Origin: Bacillus sp. OV166
Lineage (GTDB): Bacteria; Bacillota; Bacilli; Bacillales; Cytobacillaceae
Length of the DNA: 64,000 nucleotides
Reading direction: 5' to 3'
Assembly: GCF_900177675.1 (NCBI RefSeq)
Contig: NZ_FXWM01000001.1
Coordinates: forward strand, 2,861,001 to 2,925,000
In this document: positions 8,652 to 17,618 of the stretch, one piece after another
Layout: every line of letters begins with the position of its first letter
Numbering within the stretch: the stretch's first letter is position 1
Translations under genes and position numbers: made by a program
Notes under the pieces: model-generated
Database searches by the model: none
What the model was told of the DNA's origin: nothing
Seen by the model: the letters and a program-made list of their open reading frames with translations, nothing else

Positions 8652-9497
8652 ATGGAAACTGTTACTTTATCTAATGGAATTAAGATGCCAATTTTAGGTT
8701 TTGGAGTGTATCAAATTCCTGAGCTTGAAGAATGTGAACGTGTCGTGAGTGAAGCAATTGAAGTGGGGTATCGTTCTATCGATACTGCCCAAGCTTATGG
8801 GAATGAAGAAGCTGTAGGGAATGCGGTTCGTAAAAGTGGCATACCTCGTGAAGAATTCTTCATTACCACAAAAGTTTGGATTTCCAATGCTGGCTATGAG
8901 AAAGCAAAAGCATCAATAGAAGAGTCTTTACAAAAGTTGCAAACAGACTACATTGATTTACTGTTGATTCATCAACCATTTAATGATTACTATGGTACTT
9001 ATCGTGCTATGGAAGAGTATTATAAGGCGGGAAAAATCAAAGCAATTGGTGTAAGTAATTTCTATCCTGATCGTTTCATTGATATTGCTCAGTTTAGTGA
9101 AATCACACCAATGGTTAACCAAGTAGAAACACATGTGTTTAACCAACAAAAACAAGCTCAAAAAATAATGGAAAAATACGGGACTCAAATCGAGTCTTGG
9201 GGACCTTTTGCAGAAGGAAGAAATGATTTCTTTAATAATGAAACCCTAAAAGAAATTGGTGAGCAATATGGTAAATCGGTTCCTCAAGTGGCCCTGCGTT
9301 ATCTCATTCAACGGAATGTTGTTGTCATTCCTAAAACGGTAACAAAAGAACGAATGATTCAAAATTTTGATGTCTTTGATTTTGCTTTATCAAACGAAGA
9401 TATGGATAAAATTGCGAAATTAGATCAAGAACAAAGTTTATTCTTCTCACATTACGCTCCTGAAACAGTTGAAATGATAACAGGACTAGTTAGATAA
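8652..9497 (+). CDS. Aldo/keto reductase (YvgN/YtbE-like)
   Basis: A 281-residue reductase of the AKR5-type group common in Bacillus (YvgN/YtbE class: glyoxal and methylglyoxal reductases). Catalytic tetrad: D44 and Y49 (SIDTAQAY), K74 (TTKVW) and H107 (LLLIHQP). The cofactor-binding loop VIPKTVTKERMIQNF is intact. The start follows AGGAGGAATTTGTAA. It is a monocistronic unit with its own shared-type operator and terminator. It is clearly paralogous to 51185-52036, with the same tetrad numbering. Substrate inferred: methylglyoxal or related 2-oxoaldehydes. Confidence 0.93.
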   Translation: METVTLSNGIKMPILGFGVYQIPELEECERVVSEAIEVGYRSIDTAQAYGNEEAVGNAVRKSGIPREEFFITTKVWISNAGYEKAKASIEESLQKLQTDYIDLLLIHQPFNDYYGTYRAMEEYYKAGKIKAIGVSNFYPDRFIDIAQFSEITPMVNQVETHVFNQQKQAQKIMEKYGTQIESWGPFAEGRNDFFNNETLKEIGEQYGKSVPQVALRYLIQRNVVVIPKTVTKERMIQNFDVFDFALSNEDMDKIAKLDQEQSLFFSHYAPETVEMITGLVR

Positions 9498-9517
9498 ACA
9501 ATAAAGACCATGAAGAA

Positions 9518-9543
9518 AAGGAAGCTAGTAGGGCTTCCTTTTT
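9518..9543 (+). terminator. Rho-independent terminator
   Basis: Stem AAGGAAGC / GCTTCCTT plus T-run, 20 bp after the reductase stop. Confidence 0.88.
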
Positions 9544-9627
9544 GATTATCGACATTTAAAATATGCTATTTGGGGATATGTGATTTAAACACATGGGCAG
9601 AAAATGCTTCTTTAGGAGATGAGTAAA

Positions 9628-10593
9628 ATGAAAATGAGAGAATTAGGAAACAGCGGCTTAAGAGTCTCTGCGATTGGTTTAGGTTGTATGGGAATGGATC
9701 ATGCTTATGGAAAGCCTGCTGATCGTGATGAAATGGTGAAATTAATTCGTAGAGCTGTTGAACTTGGTTGCAATTTCTTTGATACTGCTGTTGTTTATGG
9801 AGAATCCAATGAAGAATTACTGGGCGAAGCACTTGCACCAGTTAGAGAACAGGTTGTGATTGCGACTAAATTTGGAATCACTGGGACAGAAATTGTAAAT
9901 GATCGTCCTCAACATATTTTAAATAGCACACCAGAATCCATTAGAGAACAAGTGGAGGGTTCCTTAAAAAGATTGAAAATAGATTGCATTGATTTGTATT
10001 ATCAACATCGTATTGACCAAAATGTAGAACCAGAATCTGTTGCAGCAACGATGAAAGAATTAATGGATGAAGGTAAAATTAAAGCATGGGGATTATCGAA
10101 TGCACCAATTTATTATATGAAACGTGCACATGCTGTATGTCCAATTGCTGCCATTGAAAATCAATACTCCATGATGTGGCGGGAACCTGAAAAAGAATTA
10201 TTTGATATTTGTGAAGAGTTAGGTATTTCATTTGTTGCTTACAGTCCACTTGGAAATGGCTTCCTAAGCGGAAAATATACAAAAGATACAACCTATAAAG
10301 AAGGCGACTTTAGAAGCTTCATGGGTAGATTCAAACCTGAAGTCATTGACCATAACAAAGAGTTATTAAATATAATTGCAGAAGTTGCTGAAAGCAAAAA
10401 TGCAACATCTGCTCAAGTTGTTTTAGCATGGGAATTAGCTCAAAAACCATTTATTATTCCAATCCCAGGTACTACAAAATTACACAGACTGGAAGAAAAC
10501 TTAGGCGGTGCTGATATAGAATTAACAAAAGAAGAATTAGATAGCCTAAATTTTGCTTTATCTAAAATCGATATTGACGAAACACATTTCTAA
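9628..10593 (+). CDS. Aldo/keto reductase (YhdN/IolS-type)
   Basis: A 321-residue NADPH-dependent reductase with catalytic residues D52 and Y57 (FFDTAVVY), K81 (IATKFG) and H127 (YYQHRID). It belongs to the longer AKR11/13-like class with a C-terminal PIPGTTKLHRLEENLG cofactor segment. An ATG at 9619 lies only one base from the AGGAG at 9614-9618; the ATG at 9628 has proper spacing and is preferred. No copy of the shared operator precedes it, so it may be read through from 8652 or have a weak promoter of its own. Substrate unknown. Confidence 0.9.
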   Translation: MKMRELGNSGLRVSAIGLGCMGMDHAYGKPADRDEMVKLIRRAVELGCNFFDTAVVYGESNEELLGEALAPVREQVVIATKFGITGTEIVNDRPQHILNSTPESIREQVEGSLKRLKIDCIDLYYQHRIDQNVEPESVAATMKELMDEGKIKAWGLSNAPIYYMKRAHAVCPIAAIENQYSMMWREPEKELFDICEELGISFVAYSPLGNGFLSGKYTKDTTYKEGDFRSFMGRFKPEVIDHNKELLNIIAEVAESKNATSAQVVLAWELAQKPFIIPIPGTTKLHRLEENLGGADIELTKEELDSLNFALSKIDIDETHF

Positions 10594-10612
10594 TTAAAAT
10601 AAGCTAATTGAA

Positions 10613-10707
10613 AGATAATTAACAAATTTAATCGATTTGTACATTATTTCACGAAACAAGATTATTTGGCAATTGTAAACATTTTGTTTCTGTTTATAAT
10701 TATAGTG
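10613..10707 (+). promoter_or_regulatory. Orphan copy of the shared promoter module
   Basis: Operator ATTTGT-N10-CACGAAA at 10635-10656, -35 TTGTAA at 10673-10678 and -10 TATAAT at 10695-10700. This is nearly identical to the NTF2-like promoter, but the leader and gene are missing and a terminator follows at once. It is a relic of a lost gene, or possibly a decoy operator. Confidence 0.75.
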
Positions 10708-10748
10708 GATACAGGCAAAACCAAATGGATTGTTACTGATCATTCAGA

Positions 10749-10816
10749 AAAAACCTAAATCGCTAAATAAGAGAGGCTTTTGAAGTCTCCTATTTTGTGA
10801 TTTAGGTTTTTCTTTT
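10749..10816. terminator. Bidirectional terminator between the AKR and tetR
   Basis: Arms AAAAACCTAAATC (10749-10761) and GATTTAGGTTTTT (10799-10811) enclose a smaller inner hairpin. It serves the convergent tetR gene as well. Confidence 0.82.
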
Positions 10817-10865
10817 ATAAAAAACTCGATATAGTCATTTTTTAGAAGCAATCACTCAATGCTTA

Positions 10866-11411
10866 TTATAGATTCCTCTCTAACAGAATTCCCACCTGTT
10901 CTGCCATGACTTGAGGTGGATAAGGCATCCCATTGTTGATCCACCATTCCACAATCCCAACATATGAAGTGACAATAAATTGAAGAAGAACATCTTCATT
11001 TAATTCATGGTTCTTTCCTTGTGAAGTATCAACTTCATCCTTAAACTCTTCGATAAGAAACTCATGGAACTGACTACGAAATGAAGGAGCTCCCTTACTC
11101 TTTAACATCGTTGAAAAGAATAAAAAATGATTTTCAAGGTATTCGAACCAAGGCAGATTCGCATCTTTATATTCTTCAGCGGAGGTTGCTTCACAGATTT
11201 CTCCCATTTCGTTAATATGTTCTTCAATGAGCTTATCCAGCAGATCAAACTTATCCACGTAATGAAGATAGATGGTTCCTCGGCTAACATTTGCGTGATC
11301 GGAAATGTCCTGAATGGTAATGTCATCGAAATTTTTTTCAGACATTAGCTCAATCAAGGCTTTTTTTATGGCTTCTTGGCTTTTTGCTATTCTTCTATCT
11401 ACTTTAGGCAT
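10866..11411 (-). CDS. TetR/AcrR-family transcriptional repressor
   Basis: A 181-residue regulator with an N-terminal TetR helix-turn-helix (ITIQDISDHANVSRGTIYLH, about residues 33-52) and a helical C-terminal ligand domain of the TetR_C_8-like type (FLFFSTMLKSKGAPSFRSQF). It is the only transcription factor in the 20-kb detoxification island. It is divergent from the MATE gene, and its own upstream region carries the TGAACAA/TTTGTTCA operator, so autoregulation is likely. The ATG at 11411 (MPKVDRR) is preferred over TTG/GTG codons 12-15 bp upstream because of its GGTG spacing and the family start pattern. Inferred role: repressor of the whole island, released by an electrophile. Confidence 0.9.
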   Translation of the reverse strand: MPKVDRRIAKSQEAIKKALIELMSEKNFDDITIQDISDHANVSRGTIYLHYVDKFDLLDKLIEEHINEMGEICEATSAEEYKDANLPWFEYLENHFLFFSTMLKSKGAPSFRSQFHEFLIEEFKDEVDTSQGKNHELNEDVLLQFIVTSYVGIVEWWINNGMPYPPQVMAEQVGILLERNL

Positions 11412-11443
11412 TTTAAGATTCACCAAACTTTCTTAAAAGATAT

Positions 11444-11549
11444 TGAACAATTTTAATTGATTTGTTCATTACTAGTCATATTGAGTTGAATTAACAATTG
11501 TAAGCATCCTATATCCGTTTATAATTATATACAGTTGTTCATTAATGAA
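11444..11549. promoter_or_regulatory. Divergent tetR/MATE control region
   Basis: A 25-bp dyad TGAACAA-N11-TTGTTCA at 11444-11468 abuts the tetR start. The -35 TTGTAA is at 11498-11503 and the -10 TATAAT at 11520-11525 (16-bp spacing) for the MATE gene. A second small palindrome, TTCATTAATGAA, lies at 11538-11549 just after the -10. Confidence 0.82.
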
Positions 11550-11612
11550 TCAATATTTAATTTAAAAACAACTAGAGTTATGGAAATTTGCAATAAAATC
11601 GGGGGGATTAAC

Positions 11613-12974
11613 TTGCAACAGAAATCTTTAGCGTTGCCATCCACAAAGTTATTTACAAATAGGGATTTATTCATATTATTTGTGCCACTTATTATAGAGC
11701 AAGGTTTAGAATATCTGGTGGGATTGGCAGACTCCATTATGGTAGCCCACGTAAGTGAATCTGCCGTATCTGGGGTTTCCCTTGTAGACTTTGTTATGGC
11801 TTTGCTTATTAGTTTGTTTGCTGCTCTAGCAACAGGTGGGGCAGTAATTGCAGGGCAATACATGGGGAGAAAGCAGCTGGAAAAATCAAGAGAAGCAGCC
11901 AATCAACTGGTATGGTTTGCTGGTGCAGTTTCTATTATCATCATGCTGATTATCTATCTAATCAAGCCACTAATATTAAATGGACTGTTTGGAGAGATTT
12001 CCGATGAAGTACGCACAAGTGCCAATACTTATTTAATCATAACTGGCATATCGATTCCATTCCTTGCCCTATATAATGCTGGAGCTGCTATATTTCGGAC
12101 GATGGGTAATGCAAAACTGCCCATGTATGTAATGTTGGCCATGAACATTGCTCACGCAGTGGGGAATGCCATTCTTATTTATGGCTTCAACTTTGGTGTG
12201 GAAGGCGTTGCGATACCAACCCTTCTATCACGTGTTGCGGCAGCAGCAATTATTATTACATTGGCTTTTAACAAAAAGCAGCCACTATATATAAAGAAAA
12301 GTTTAAAGCATAAATTTAACTGGTCAATGATTAAAAAAATCTTAGGCATTGGTGTTCCATATGGATTAGAAAACGGCTTGTTCTATTTCGGAAGAATTGT
12401 TGTACTCAGCCTTGTTTCTACTTTTGGTACGGCAGCTATTGCAGCTAATGCGGTGGGAGGCACTATCGTTATGTTTGAAGTCCTGCCAGGTATGGCAATT
12501 GGGCTTGGACTGACTGTTATTATAGCAAGATGTGTTGGTGCTGGGGATTATGAACAGGCTAAATATTTCACCAAAAAGATTATGGATATTGTGTATGCTG
12601 CACAAGTAATAAGCTGTGCATTCGTACTTGCTTTACTCCCTTCAATATTAAATGTTTATGGATTATCGGAAACTGCAAGATCATTGACTACACAAATCGT
12701 TTGGTGGCATGCAGCATTTGAAGTCATCATTTGGCCGCTTGCATACACTTTACCTGTAACGTTCCGTGCTTCAGGCGATGCCAAATTCCCGATGTACGTT
12801 GGGATTTTATCCATGTTTTGCTGCCGTATTGCCTTGGCATATCTTTTCAGCATCTATTTCCATATGGGAATGTTCGGTACTTGGGTAGCTATGTTTATTG
12901 ATTGGATTATCAAGGCGATGATTTTCGTCCAAAGATATATAAGTGAAAAGTGGACTAAGTTGCAGGCAATTTAA
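11613..12974 (+). CDS. MATE-family multidrug/cation exporter
   Basis: An integral membrane protein of about 453 residues with 12 hydrophobic helices arranged as two related halves (MatE domains, roughly residues 20-180 and 240-400), as in NorM/DinF-type Na+ or H+ coupled exporters. The reading frame is open upstream to 11535, but that TTG lies inside the promoter dyad. The TTG at 11613 has GGGGGG six bases before it and gives a family-length protein; ATG 11580 is a weaker alternative. Divergent from tetR and under the shared operator, the classic arrangement of a TetR-repressed efflux pump. Confidence 0.88.
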   Translation: MQQKSLALPSTKLFTNRDLFILFVPLIIEQGLEYLVGLADSIMVAHVSESAVSGVSLVDFVMALLISLFAALATGGAVIAGQYMGRKQLEKSREAANQLVWFAGAVSIIIMLIIYLIKPLILNGLFGEISDEVRTSANTYLIITGISIPFLALYNAGAAIFRTMGNAKLPMYVMLAMNIAHAVGNAILIYGFNFGVEGVAIPTLLSRVAAAAIIITLAFNKKQPLYIKKSLKHKFNWSMIKKILGIGVPYGLENGLFYFGRIVVLSLVSTFGTAAIAANAVGGTIVMFEVLPGMAIGLGLTVIIARCVGAGDYEQAKYFTKKIMDIVYAAQVISCAFVLALLPSILNVYGLSETARSLTTQIVWWHAAFEVIIWPLAYTLPVTFRASGDAKFPMYVGILSMFCCRIALAYLFSIYFHMGMFGTWVAMFIDWIIKAMIFVQRYISEKWTKLQAI

Positions 12975-13041
12975 ACAAAAAGATTAAATGATAATTTTTA
13001 GCATAGTGGGCTTTTTGCGTATGAAGACAATTTGGTTAACG

Positions 13042-13160
13042 AAAATTTTCTTAAAGTTAATGAACAATATCAATTGATATGTTCATTAATTAACAAAGGA
13101 CATTGATTTAACCATTGTAAGCATGAAGAATCCATTTATAATAATAAACATATGTACATT
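13042..13160 (+). promoter_or_regulatory. Shared promoter/operator module of the first ADH
   Basis: Dyad TGAACAATATC / GATATGTTCA (13061-13085), overlapped by the palindrome TATGTTCATTAATTAACA within 13077-13098. The -35 TTGTAA is at 13115-13120 and the -10 TATAAT at 13137-13142, with 16-bp spacing. Confidence 0.82.
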
Positions 13161-13246
13161 AAGGTATTGTTGTTCATATTTTAGGAATTTCGATTAATGT
13201 ATATCCAAATTTAAAGTGTTTACAAGAAAGGAATGTGTTTTATCTT

Positions 13247-14305
13247 ATGTGTAATAATCATCAAAACATTAAAACCCGTGTGCTAAGTGTTCCGAGTGCA
13301 AAAGCACCATTTGAAAAGGCGACAATTGAACGAAGAGATTTACGGCCAGATGATGTTTTAATAGATATTAAGTATTGCGGAATCTGCCACTCCGATATTC
13401 ACAATGCACATAATGATTTTGGCAGGGGTGTTTTCCCGATGGTGCCTGGTCATGAAATTGCAGGCGTTGTATCTGCTGTAGGATCAGAAGTTACAAAATT
13501 TGCTATTGGTGACCGTGTTGGTGTCGGTTGCTTTGTTGACTCCTGTGGAGAATGCGAATTCTGTCTTAGAGGCGAGGAGCAATTTTGTAAAAAAGGTGTT
13601 GTCGTGGTATTTAATTCAATGGGCTACGATGGTGAACTAACATACGGTGGATATAGCCAAAAAATCGTAGTTAAGGACAAGTTTGTTGTCCGTATTCCTG
13701 ACGGCATGGATCTGGCTGTGGCAAGCCCTCTATTGTGTGCAGGTATCACAACCTACTCTCCTATGAAACACTGGAATGTCGGTCCTGGTAAGAAGGTTGC
13801 GATTGTAGGAATGGGAGGTCTTGGTCACCTCGCTGTACAATATGCCCATACTATGGGTGCTGAAGTTACTGTCCTAAGCCAGACTATGAATAAAAAAGAT
13901 GAAGCCTTTGGCTTTGGAGCAGACCATTATTATGCAACCAGCGATCCTGCTACGTTCACTGAGTTGGCTGGTCGATTTGACCTTATTTTAAATACAGTGT
14001 CTGCCAATATTAACGTCGATGCGTATCTATCAACTCTTAACGTAGATGGAACACTTGTAAATGTAGGGTTGCCAAACAAGCCAGATCAATACAATGTTTT
14101 CTCCCTATTCGCTGGTCGTCGCAGCATTGCTGCTTCAAACGTTGGCGGCATTAGGGAAACACAAGAGATGCTCGATTTCTCTGCTGAACATGGCATTGCC
14201 CCAATGATTGAAGTAATCAATGCAGACCAAGTTGACGTAGCATATGAGCGTGTTCTTCGTAGCGATGTACGTTATCGTTTCGTTATTGACATGTCTACAT
14301 TGTAA
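13247..14305 (+). CDS. Zinc-dependent alcohol dehydrogenase (CAD/YahK-like)
   Basis: A 352-residue medium-chain dehydrogenase that interconverts aldehydes and alcohols with NADP(H). The catalytic zinc site is visible as C47 (GICHSD), H69 and E70 (PGHE); the structural zinc site is C100, C103, C106 and C114 ([16 protein letters not shown]). The Rossmann motif [12 protein letters not shown] lies near residue 185. It belongs to the cinnamyl-alcohol-dehydrogenase-like YahK/AdhC group that reduces reactive aldehydes. The ATG at 13247 aligns with the start of the paralogue at 15329; a GTG at 13235 overlaps the ribosome binding site. Its C-terminal VIDMSTL is the same as in the remnant at 4621. Confidence 0.93.
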   Translation: MCNNHQNIKTRVLSVPSAKAPFEKATIERRDLRPDDVLIDIKYCGICHSDIHNAHNDFGRGVFPMVPGHEIAGVVSAVGSEVTKFAIGDRVGVGCFVDSCGECEFCLRGEEQFCKKGVVVVFNSMGYDGELTYGGYSQKIVVKDKFVVRIPDGMDLAVASPLLCAGITTYSPMKHWNVGPGKKVAIVGMGGLGHLAVQYAHTMGAEVTVLSQTMNKKDEAFGFGADHYYATSDPATFTELAGRFDLILNTVSANINVDAYLSTLNVDGTLVNVGLPNKPDQYNVFSLFAGRRSIAASNVGGIRETQEMLDFSAEHGIAPMIEVINADQVDVAYERVLRSDVRYRFVIDMSTL

Positions 14306-14320
14306 TAGTCTTGTTTAATT

Positions 14321-14360
14321 AAAGATGGATCAATCTATTGGTTGACCCGTCTTTAATTTT
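14321..14360 (+). terminator. Rho-independent terminator
   Basis: Stem AAAGATGGATCAAT / TTGACCCGTCTTT with a T-rich tail. Confidence 0.75.
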
Positions 14361-14423
14361 TTCTAAAAGCAGTTTTGACTGTTTTCTATTTTTAAGACTT
14401 TAAAAATAAATGGAGGAGGGTTT

Positions 14424-15065
14424 ATGTTGACTAATGTTTTAATCCTTGGTGCAAATGGCCAAGTTGCACATATTGCTATTAATTTATTTTTAAAGGAAAC
14501 TGATGCTCAGTTGACTCTTTATCTACGTAACTCAAGAAGACTAAAAATCGTTGATTTAGGTCGAGAACGTGTCATAGAAGGTGACGTGAACGATGTTGCT
14601 AAGTTGAAAGAAGCGATGGATGGACAAGATGTTGTTTATGCTAACATTGGCGGCTCAGATATTGTTCAAAAAACTCAAAACATAATCGATGCAATGCACG
14701 CCACTGGTGTTAAAAGGGGAATTTTTATTAATATTTTAGGGATTTACGACGAAGTACCTGGCAAGTTCGGTGAATGGAATAAATATATGGTCGGCAGAGG
14801 AATGGAATATTGGAGAAAAGCTGCCAATATTCTTGAAGCCTCGGATATTGATTACACGATTTTAAGATGTACTTGGTTCACCAACAAAAACGAAGTGGAT
14901 TACGAAATAACGGAAAAGGGTGAACCTCTCTTGGGAACCGAGGTTTCCCGCAAAAGTATTGCCGCTTTGGTTGTCAAAATAGCCGAATCTCCAGAATGGG
15001 GTGTTCGTCGCAGTTGGGGTGTTAACAAACCAAATACGAAAGGCGATAAACCAGCGTTTTATTAA
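14424..15065 (+). CDS. NmrA-like NAD(P)-binding protein (atypical SDR)
   Basis: A 213-residue Rossmann protein starting MLTNVLILGANGQ, closely similar to the protein at 2600 but about 18 residues longer, with an insertion after YDEVPGK and a tail ending GDKPAFY. Motifs: GANGQVA (dinucleotide binding), NIGGSD and YTILRCTWFT. No typical SDR YxxxK is present in the expected place, although WRKAAN may stand in. The ribosome binding site GGAGGAGGG is strong. It sits between two ADH genes behind a terminator, with no own operator copy identified. Inferred role: redox sensing or reduction of quinone-like compounds. Confidence 0.87.
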   Translation: MLTNVLILGANGQVAHIAINLFLKETDAQLTLYLRNSRRLKIVDLGRERVIEGDVNDVAKLKEAMDGQDVVYANIGGSDIVQKTQNIIDAMHATGVKRGIFINILGIYDEVPGKFGEWNKYMVGRGMEYWRKAANILEASDIDYTILRCTWFTNKNEVDYEITEKGEPLLGTEVSRKSIAALVVKIAESPEWGVRRSWGVNKPNTKGDKPAFY

Positions 15066-15167
15066 ATAAGACGGCACAATAAATTGTAGAACCAAGCGAC
15101 CTAAGCTTATAACCGCCCCGAATCTGACTATGCTTAATTCGACTTTAGTCATTAAAGGGTAAACAAA

Positions 15168-15260
15168 CTTTCTTGAAGATAATTGATGATTTTGTTTGTT
15201 TTGTCTAATAATGAACAAATCCTATCAAAGTGTTCATTATTGTATGTATATAGTACAGGA
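15168..15260 (+). promoter_or_regulatory. Divergent variant of the shared operator before the second ADH
   Basis: Palindrome TTTTGT-N10-ACAAAT at 15199-15220, preceded by the conserved CTTTCTTGAAGAT box. Here the operator probably overlaps the promoter: -35 TTGATG at 15183-15188 and -10-like TAATAA at 15206-15211. This differs from the other modules, where the operator is upstream of the -35. Confidence 0.6.
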
Positions 15261-15328
15261 TAGGGGTAAATCTATTATTGTTAATTGGAATCATTTGGTG
15301 TCTTTAAGAAAGGATTGAGTGGTCTTTT

Positions 15329-16384
15329 ATGTCTAATAATCCAAAAACTACTACTGGTGTTTTAAGTGCTCCAAAGGCAAAAGCACCTTTCGAACACACT
15401 ACCATTGAGCGTAGAGCATTAAGAGCAGACGACATCTTAATTGATATTAAATTTAGTGGTGTTTGTCACTCCGATATTCATAGTGCCTACGATGAATGGG
15501 GTGGCGGAATTTTCCCAATGGTACCTGGTCATGAAATTGCAGGAGTTGTGGCAGCGGTTGGAGACAAAGTTACAAAATTTGCTGTTGGGGACCATGTTGG
15601 TGTTGGTTGTTTTGTTGACTCATGCGGGGAATGCGAATACTGCCAGAGCGGTGAAGAGCAATTTTGTACAAAAGGTGTTGTCAGTACATACAATTCACTA
15701 GACTATGATGGTAATCCAACATACGGTGGATATAGCCAAAAAATTGTTGTGAAAGAAGATTTCGTTGTTCGTATTCCAGATGCTCTAGGTTTGGATGCGG
15801 CGGCCCCACTACTGTGTGCAGGAATCACTACATACTCTCCCTTGAAACACTGGAACGCAGGTTCAGGTAAAAAAGTTGCCATTGTGGGTGTTGGAGGCCT
15901 TGGACACGTAGCTGTTCAGTTTGCACATGCCATGGATGCCGAAGTTACTGCCTTAAGCCAAAGCATGAGAAAAAAAGATGAAGCCATCAAGTTAGGTGCT
16001 GATCATTACTACGCAACTGGTGACCCCGATACATTCAAAGAATTGGCTGGTCGTTTCGATCTTATCTTAAACACTGTTTCCGCAAATCTCGACGTTGATG
16101 CGTATTTATCTATGCTTCGGGTAAATGGAACACTTGTAAATGTCGGTGCTCCTGCTGAAGCAGATAAGTACCATGTTTTTTCTCTAATCATGGGCCGTCG
16201 GAGCATTGCTGGTTCACTTGTAGGAGGGATTCGTGAAACACAGGAGATGCTGGATTTTGCAGCTAAACATGGAATTAAGCCAATTATCGAAATAATACGA
16301 GCTGACCAAATAAATGAAGCGTATGAGCGTGTTCTGCGTAGTGATGTTCGCTATCGATTCGTTATTGATATATCAACTATGTAA
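15329..16384 (+). CDS. Zinc-dependent alcohol dehydrogenase (CAD/YahK-like)
   Basis: A 351-residue paralogue of the enzyme at 13247, with the catalytic zinc ligands C46 (GVCHSD), H68 and E69 and the structural cysteines C99, C102, C105 and C113. Rossmann motif [12 protein letters not shown]. The substrate loop differs (DEWGGGIFP against NDFGRGVFP), so the two may have different substrate ranges. Predicted to reduce aldehydes with NADPH in the cytoplasm. A small asparagine-rich gene follows 23 bp downstream in the same transcript. The start is supported by AAGAAAGG upstream and by the homologous start of the paralogue. Confidence 0.93.
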   Translation: MSNNPKTTTGVLSAPKAKAPFEHTTIERRALRADDILIDIKFSGVCHSDIHSAYDEWGGGIFPMVPGHEIAGVVAAVGDKVTKFAVGDHVGVGCFVDSCGECEYCQSGEEQFCTKGVVSTYNSLDYDGNPTYGGYSQKIVVKEDFVVRIPDALGLDAAAPLLCAGITTYSPLKHWNAGSGKKVAIVGVGGLGHVAVQFAHAMDAEVTALSQSMRKKDEAIKLGADHYYATGDPDTFKELAGRFDLILNTVSANLDVDAYLSMLRVNGTLVNVGAPAEADKYHVFSLIMGRRSIAGSLVGGIRETQEMLDFAAKHGIKPIIEIIRADQINEAYERVLRSDVRYRFVIDISTM

Positions 16385-16407
16385 CCCAACACTAAGGAGG
16401 GCTTCTC

Positions 16408-16578
16408 GTGAGTCAAGATAAAAACATTAACAATGGGAATTTCGCAAAATTCGTCTTAAATCACACCGACAAACATAACAACCATGAACAAAATGTTAAC
16501 AACATTGGTCAGGAGTTTGCTTCCGAAAATGATACTCAATTCATTGATAACAATAATGTTAATTTAAAAAGGAAGTAA
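16408..16578 (+). CDS. Small asparagine-rich protein of unknown function
   Basis: A GTG-started 56-residue protein (MSQDKNINNGNF...) with AAGGAGGG seven bases upstream. About 15 of 56 residues are asparagine, charge is mixed, and no membrane segment or cysteine is present. It follows the second ADH by 23 bp and precedes a clear terminator, so it is the last gene of that operon. I do not recognise the family. The good ribosome binding site and position support a real gene; the composition suggests a disordered peptide. Confidence 0.65.
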   Translation: MSQDKNINNGNFAKFVLNHTDKHNNHEQNVNNIGQEFASENDTQFIDNNNVNLKRK

Positions 16579-16610
16579 ACGGTAAATGGTTTTATAACTC
16601 CATAGAAATT

Positions 16611-16638
16611 AAACCGCTTCAGAAGAGGCGGTTTATTT
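16611..16638 (+). terminator. Rho-independent terminator
   Basis: Stem AAACCGC / GCGGTTT with a short T-rich tail. It closes the second ADH operon. Confidence 0.82.
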
Positions 16639-16683
16639 ACGTAAATCTTGTGATGCTTTAATTCCAATTTATTAATAAGATAC

Positions 16684-16792
16684 TTAACAATTTCAATTGC
16701 TTTGTTCATTAATTAACAAAATGCGGTAATTTAACAATTGTAAGTATCCTATATCTATTTATAATAATAGACGTGAGTTCATTAATGTATTA
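16684..16792 (+). promoter_or_regulatory. Shared promoter/operator module of the SDR operon
   Basis: Dyad TTAACAA (16684-16690) / TTTGTTCA (16701-16708). Palindrome TTTGTTCATTAATTAACAAA lies within 16700-16721. The -35 TTGTAA is at 16738-16743 and the -10 TATAAT at 16760-16765, with 16-bp spacing. TTCATTAATGTA follows at 16778-16789. This is the best-preserved copy. Confidence 0.85.
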
Positions 16793-16828
16793 ATATTTAT
16801 CTTTTTTGCTGAAAGGATGGTATGTAAT

Positions 16829-17568
16829 ATGTCTAGTATTCAAGAAAAAGTTGTAATCATTACTGGTGCTTCTAGTGGGATTGGCGAGGCTACTGCAAAG
16901 GAACTTGCATCTAAAGGTGCGAAATTGGTTTTATCAGCTCGCCGTGAAGATCGATTAAAGAAATTGCAAGAAGAGATTCAAAATAATGGCGATCAAGCTA
17001 TTTACAAGGTAACAGATGTAACTTCTCATGAACAAATGGAAGAGCTGGCTGAGTTGGCTCTTAAAGAGTATGGAAAAATCGATGTTTTAGTCAACAATGC
17101 AGGAGTTATGCCACACTCATTTCTTTATAAGAAATAAGTGGATGATTGGAACAAGATGATAGATGTAAATATCAAAGGCGTACTTGTGTTATTGCTGCTG
17201 TTCTTCCAACGATGAGGGAACAAAAATCAGGTCATATTATTAACGTTTCTTCGGTGGCAGGACACGTTGTAGGAGCTGGTAGTACTGTCTATGCTGGAAC
17301 GAAGCATGCTGTGCGTGCGATTTCGGAAGGTCTTCGTAAAGAAGAGGCTGGGAACAATATTCGTTCCACCATTATCTCACCAGGAGCAGTAACGACTGAA
17401 TTAACCAATACAATTACAGATATGGACCTAAAACCAGGAATAGATAAAATCTATGAAGGTGCGATTGATGCTGATGCGATTGCTCGTGCCATTGCTTTTG
17501 CTATTGAACAGCCAGCTGATGTAGCAATAAATGAAATGATCATCCGTCCAACATCACAGGAACGGTAA
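16829..17568 (+). pseudogene. Classical SDR oxidoreductase, broken by a stop and a frameshift
   Basis: The 5' part encodes MSSIQEKVVIITGASSGIGE, with the TGxxxGxG motif and NNAG, typical of classical short-chain dehydrogenases of the YdfG type. An in-frame TAA at 17135-17137 interrupts the expected LYKNKVDDW segment. The frame then shifts near 17187-17195 (VNIKGVL followed by [11 protein letters not shown] in another frame). The 3' part keeps the catalytic [10 protein letters not shown] (YxxxK) and the C-terminal IIRPTSQER. Two independent lesions make a sequencing error unlikely. The promoter module upstream is intact and may still drive the next gene. Confidence 0.88.
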
Positions 17569-17618
17569 GACCATTATAAAGTAACTTGATTCTAGAATAA
17601 AAGTAAGGAGGACATACA

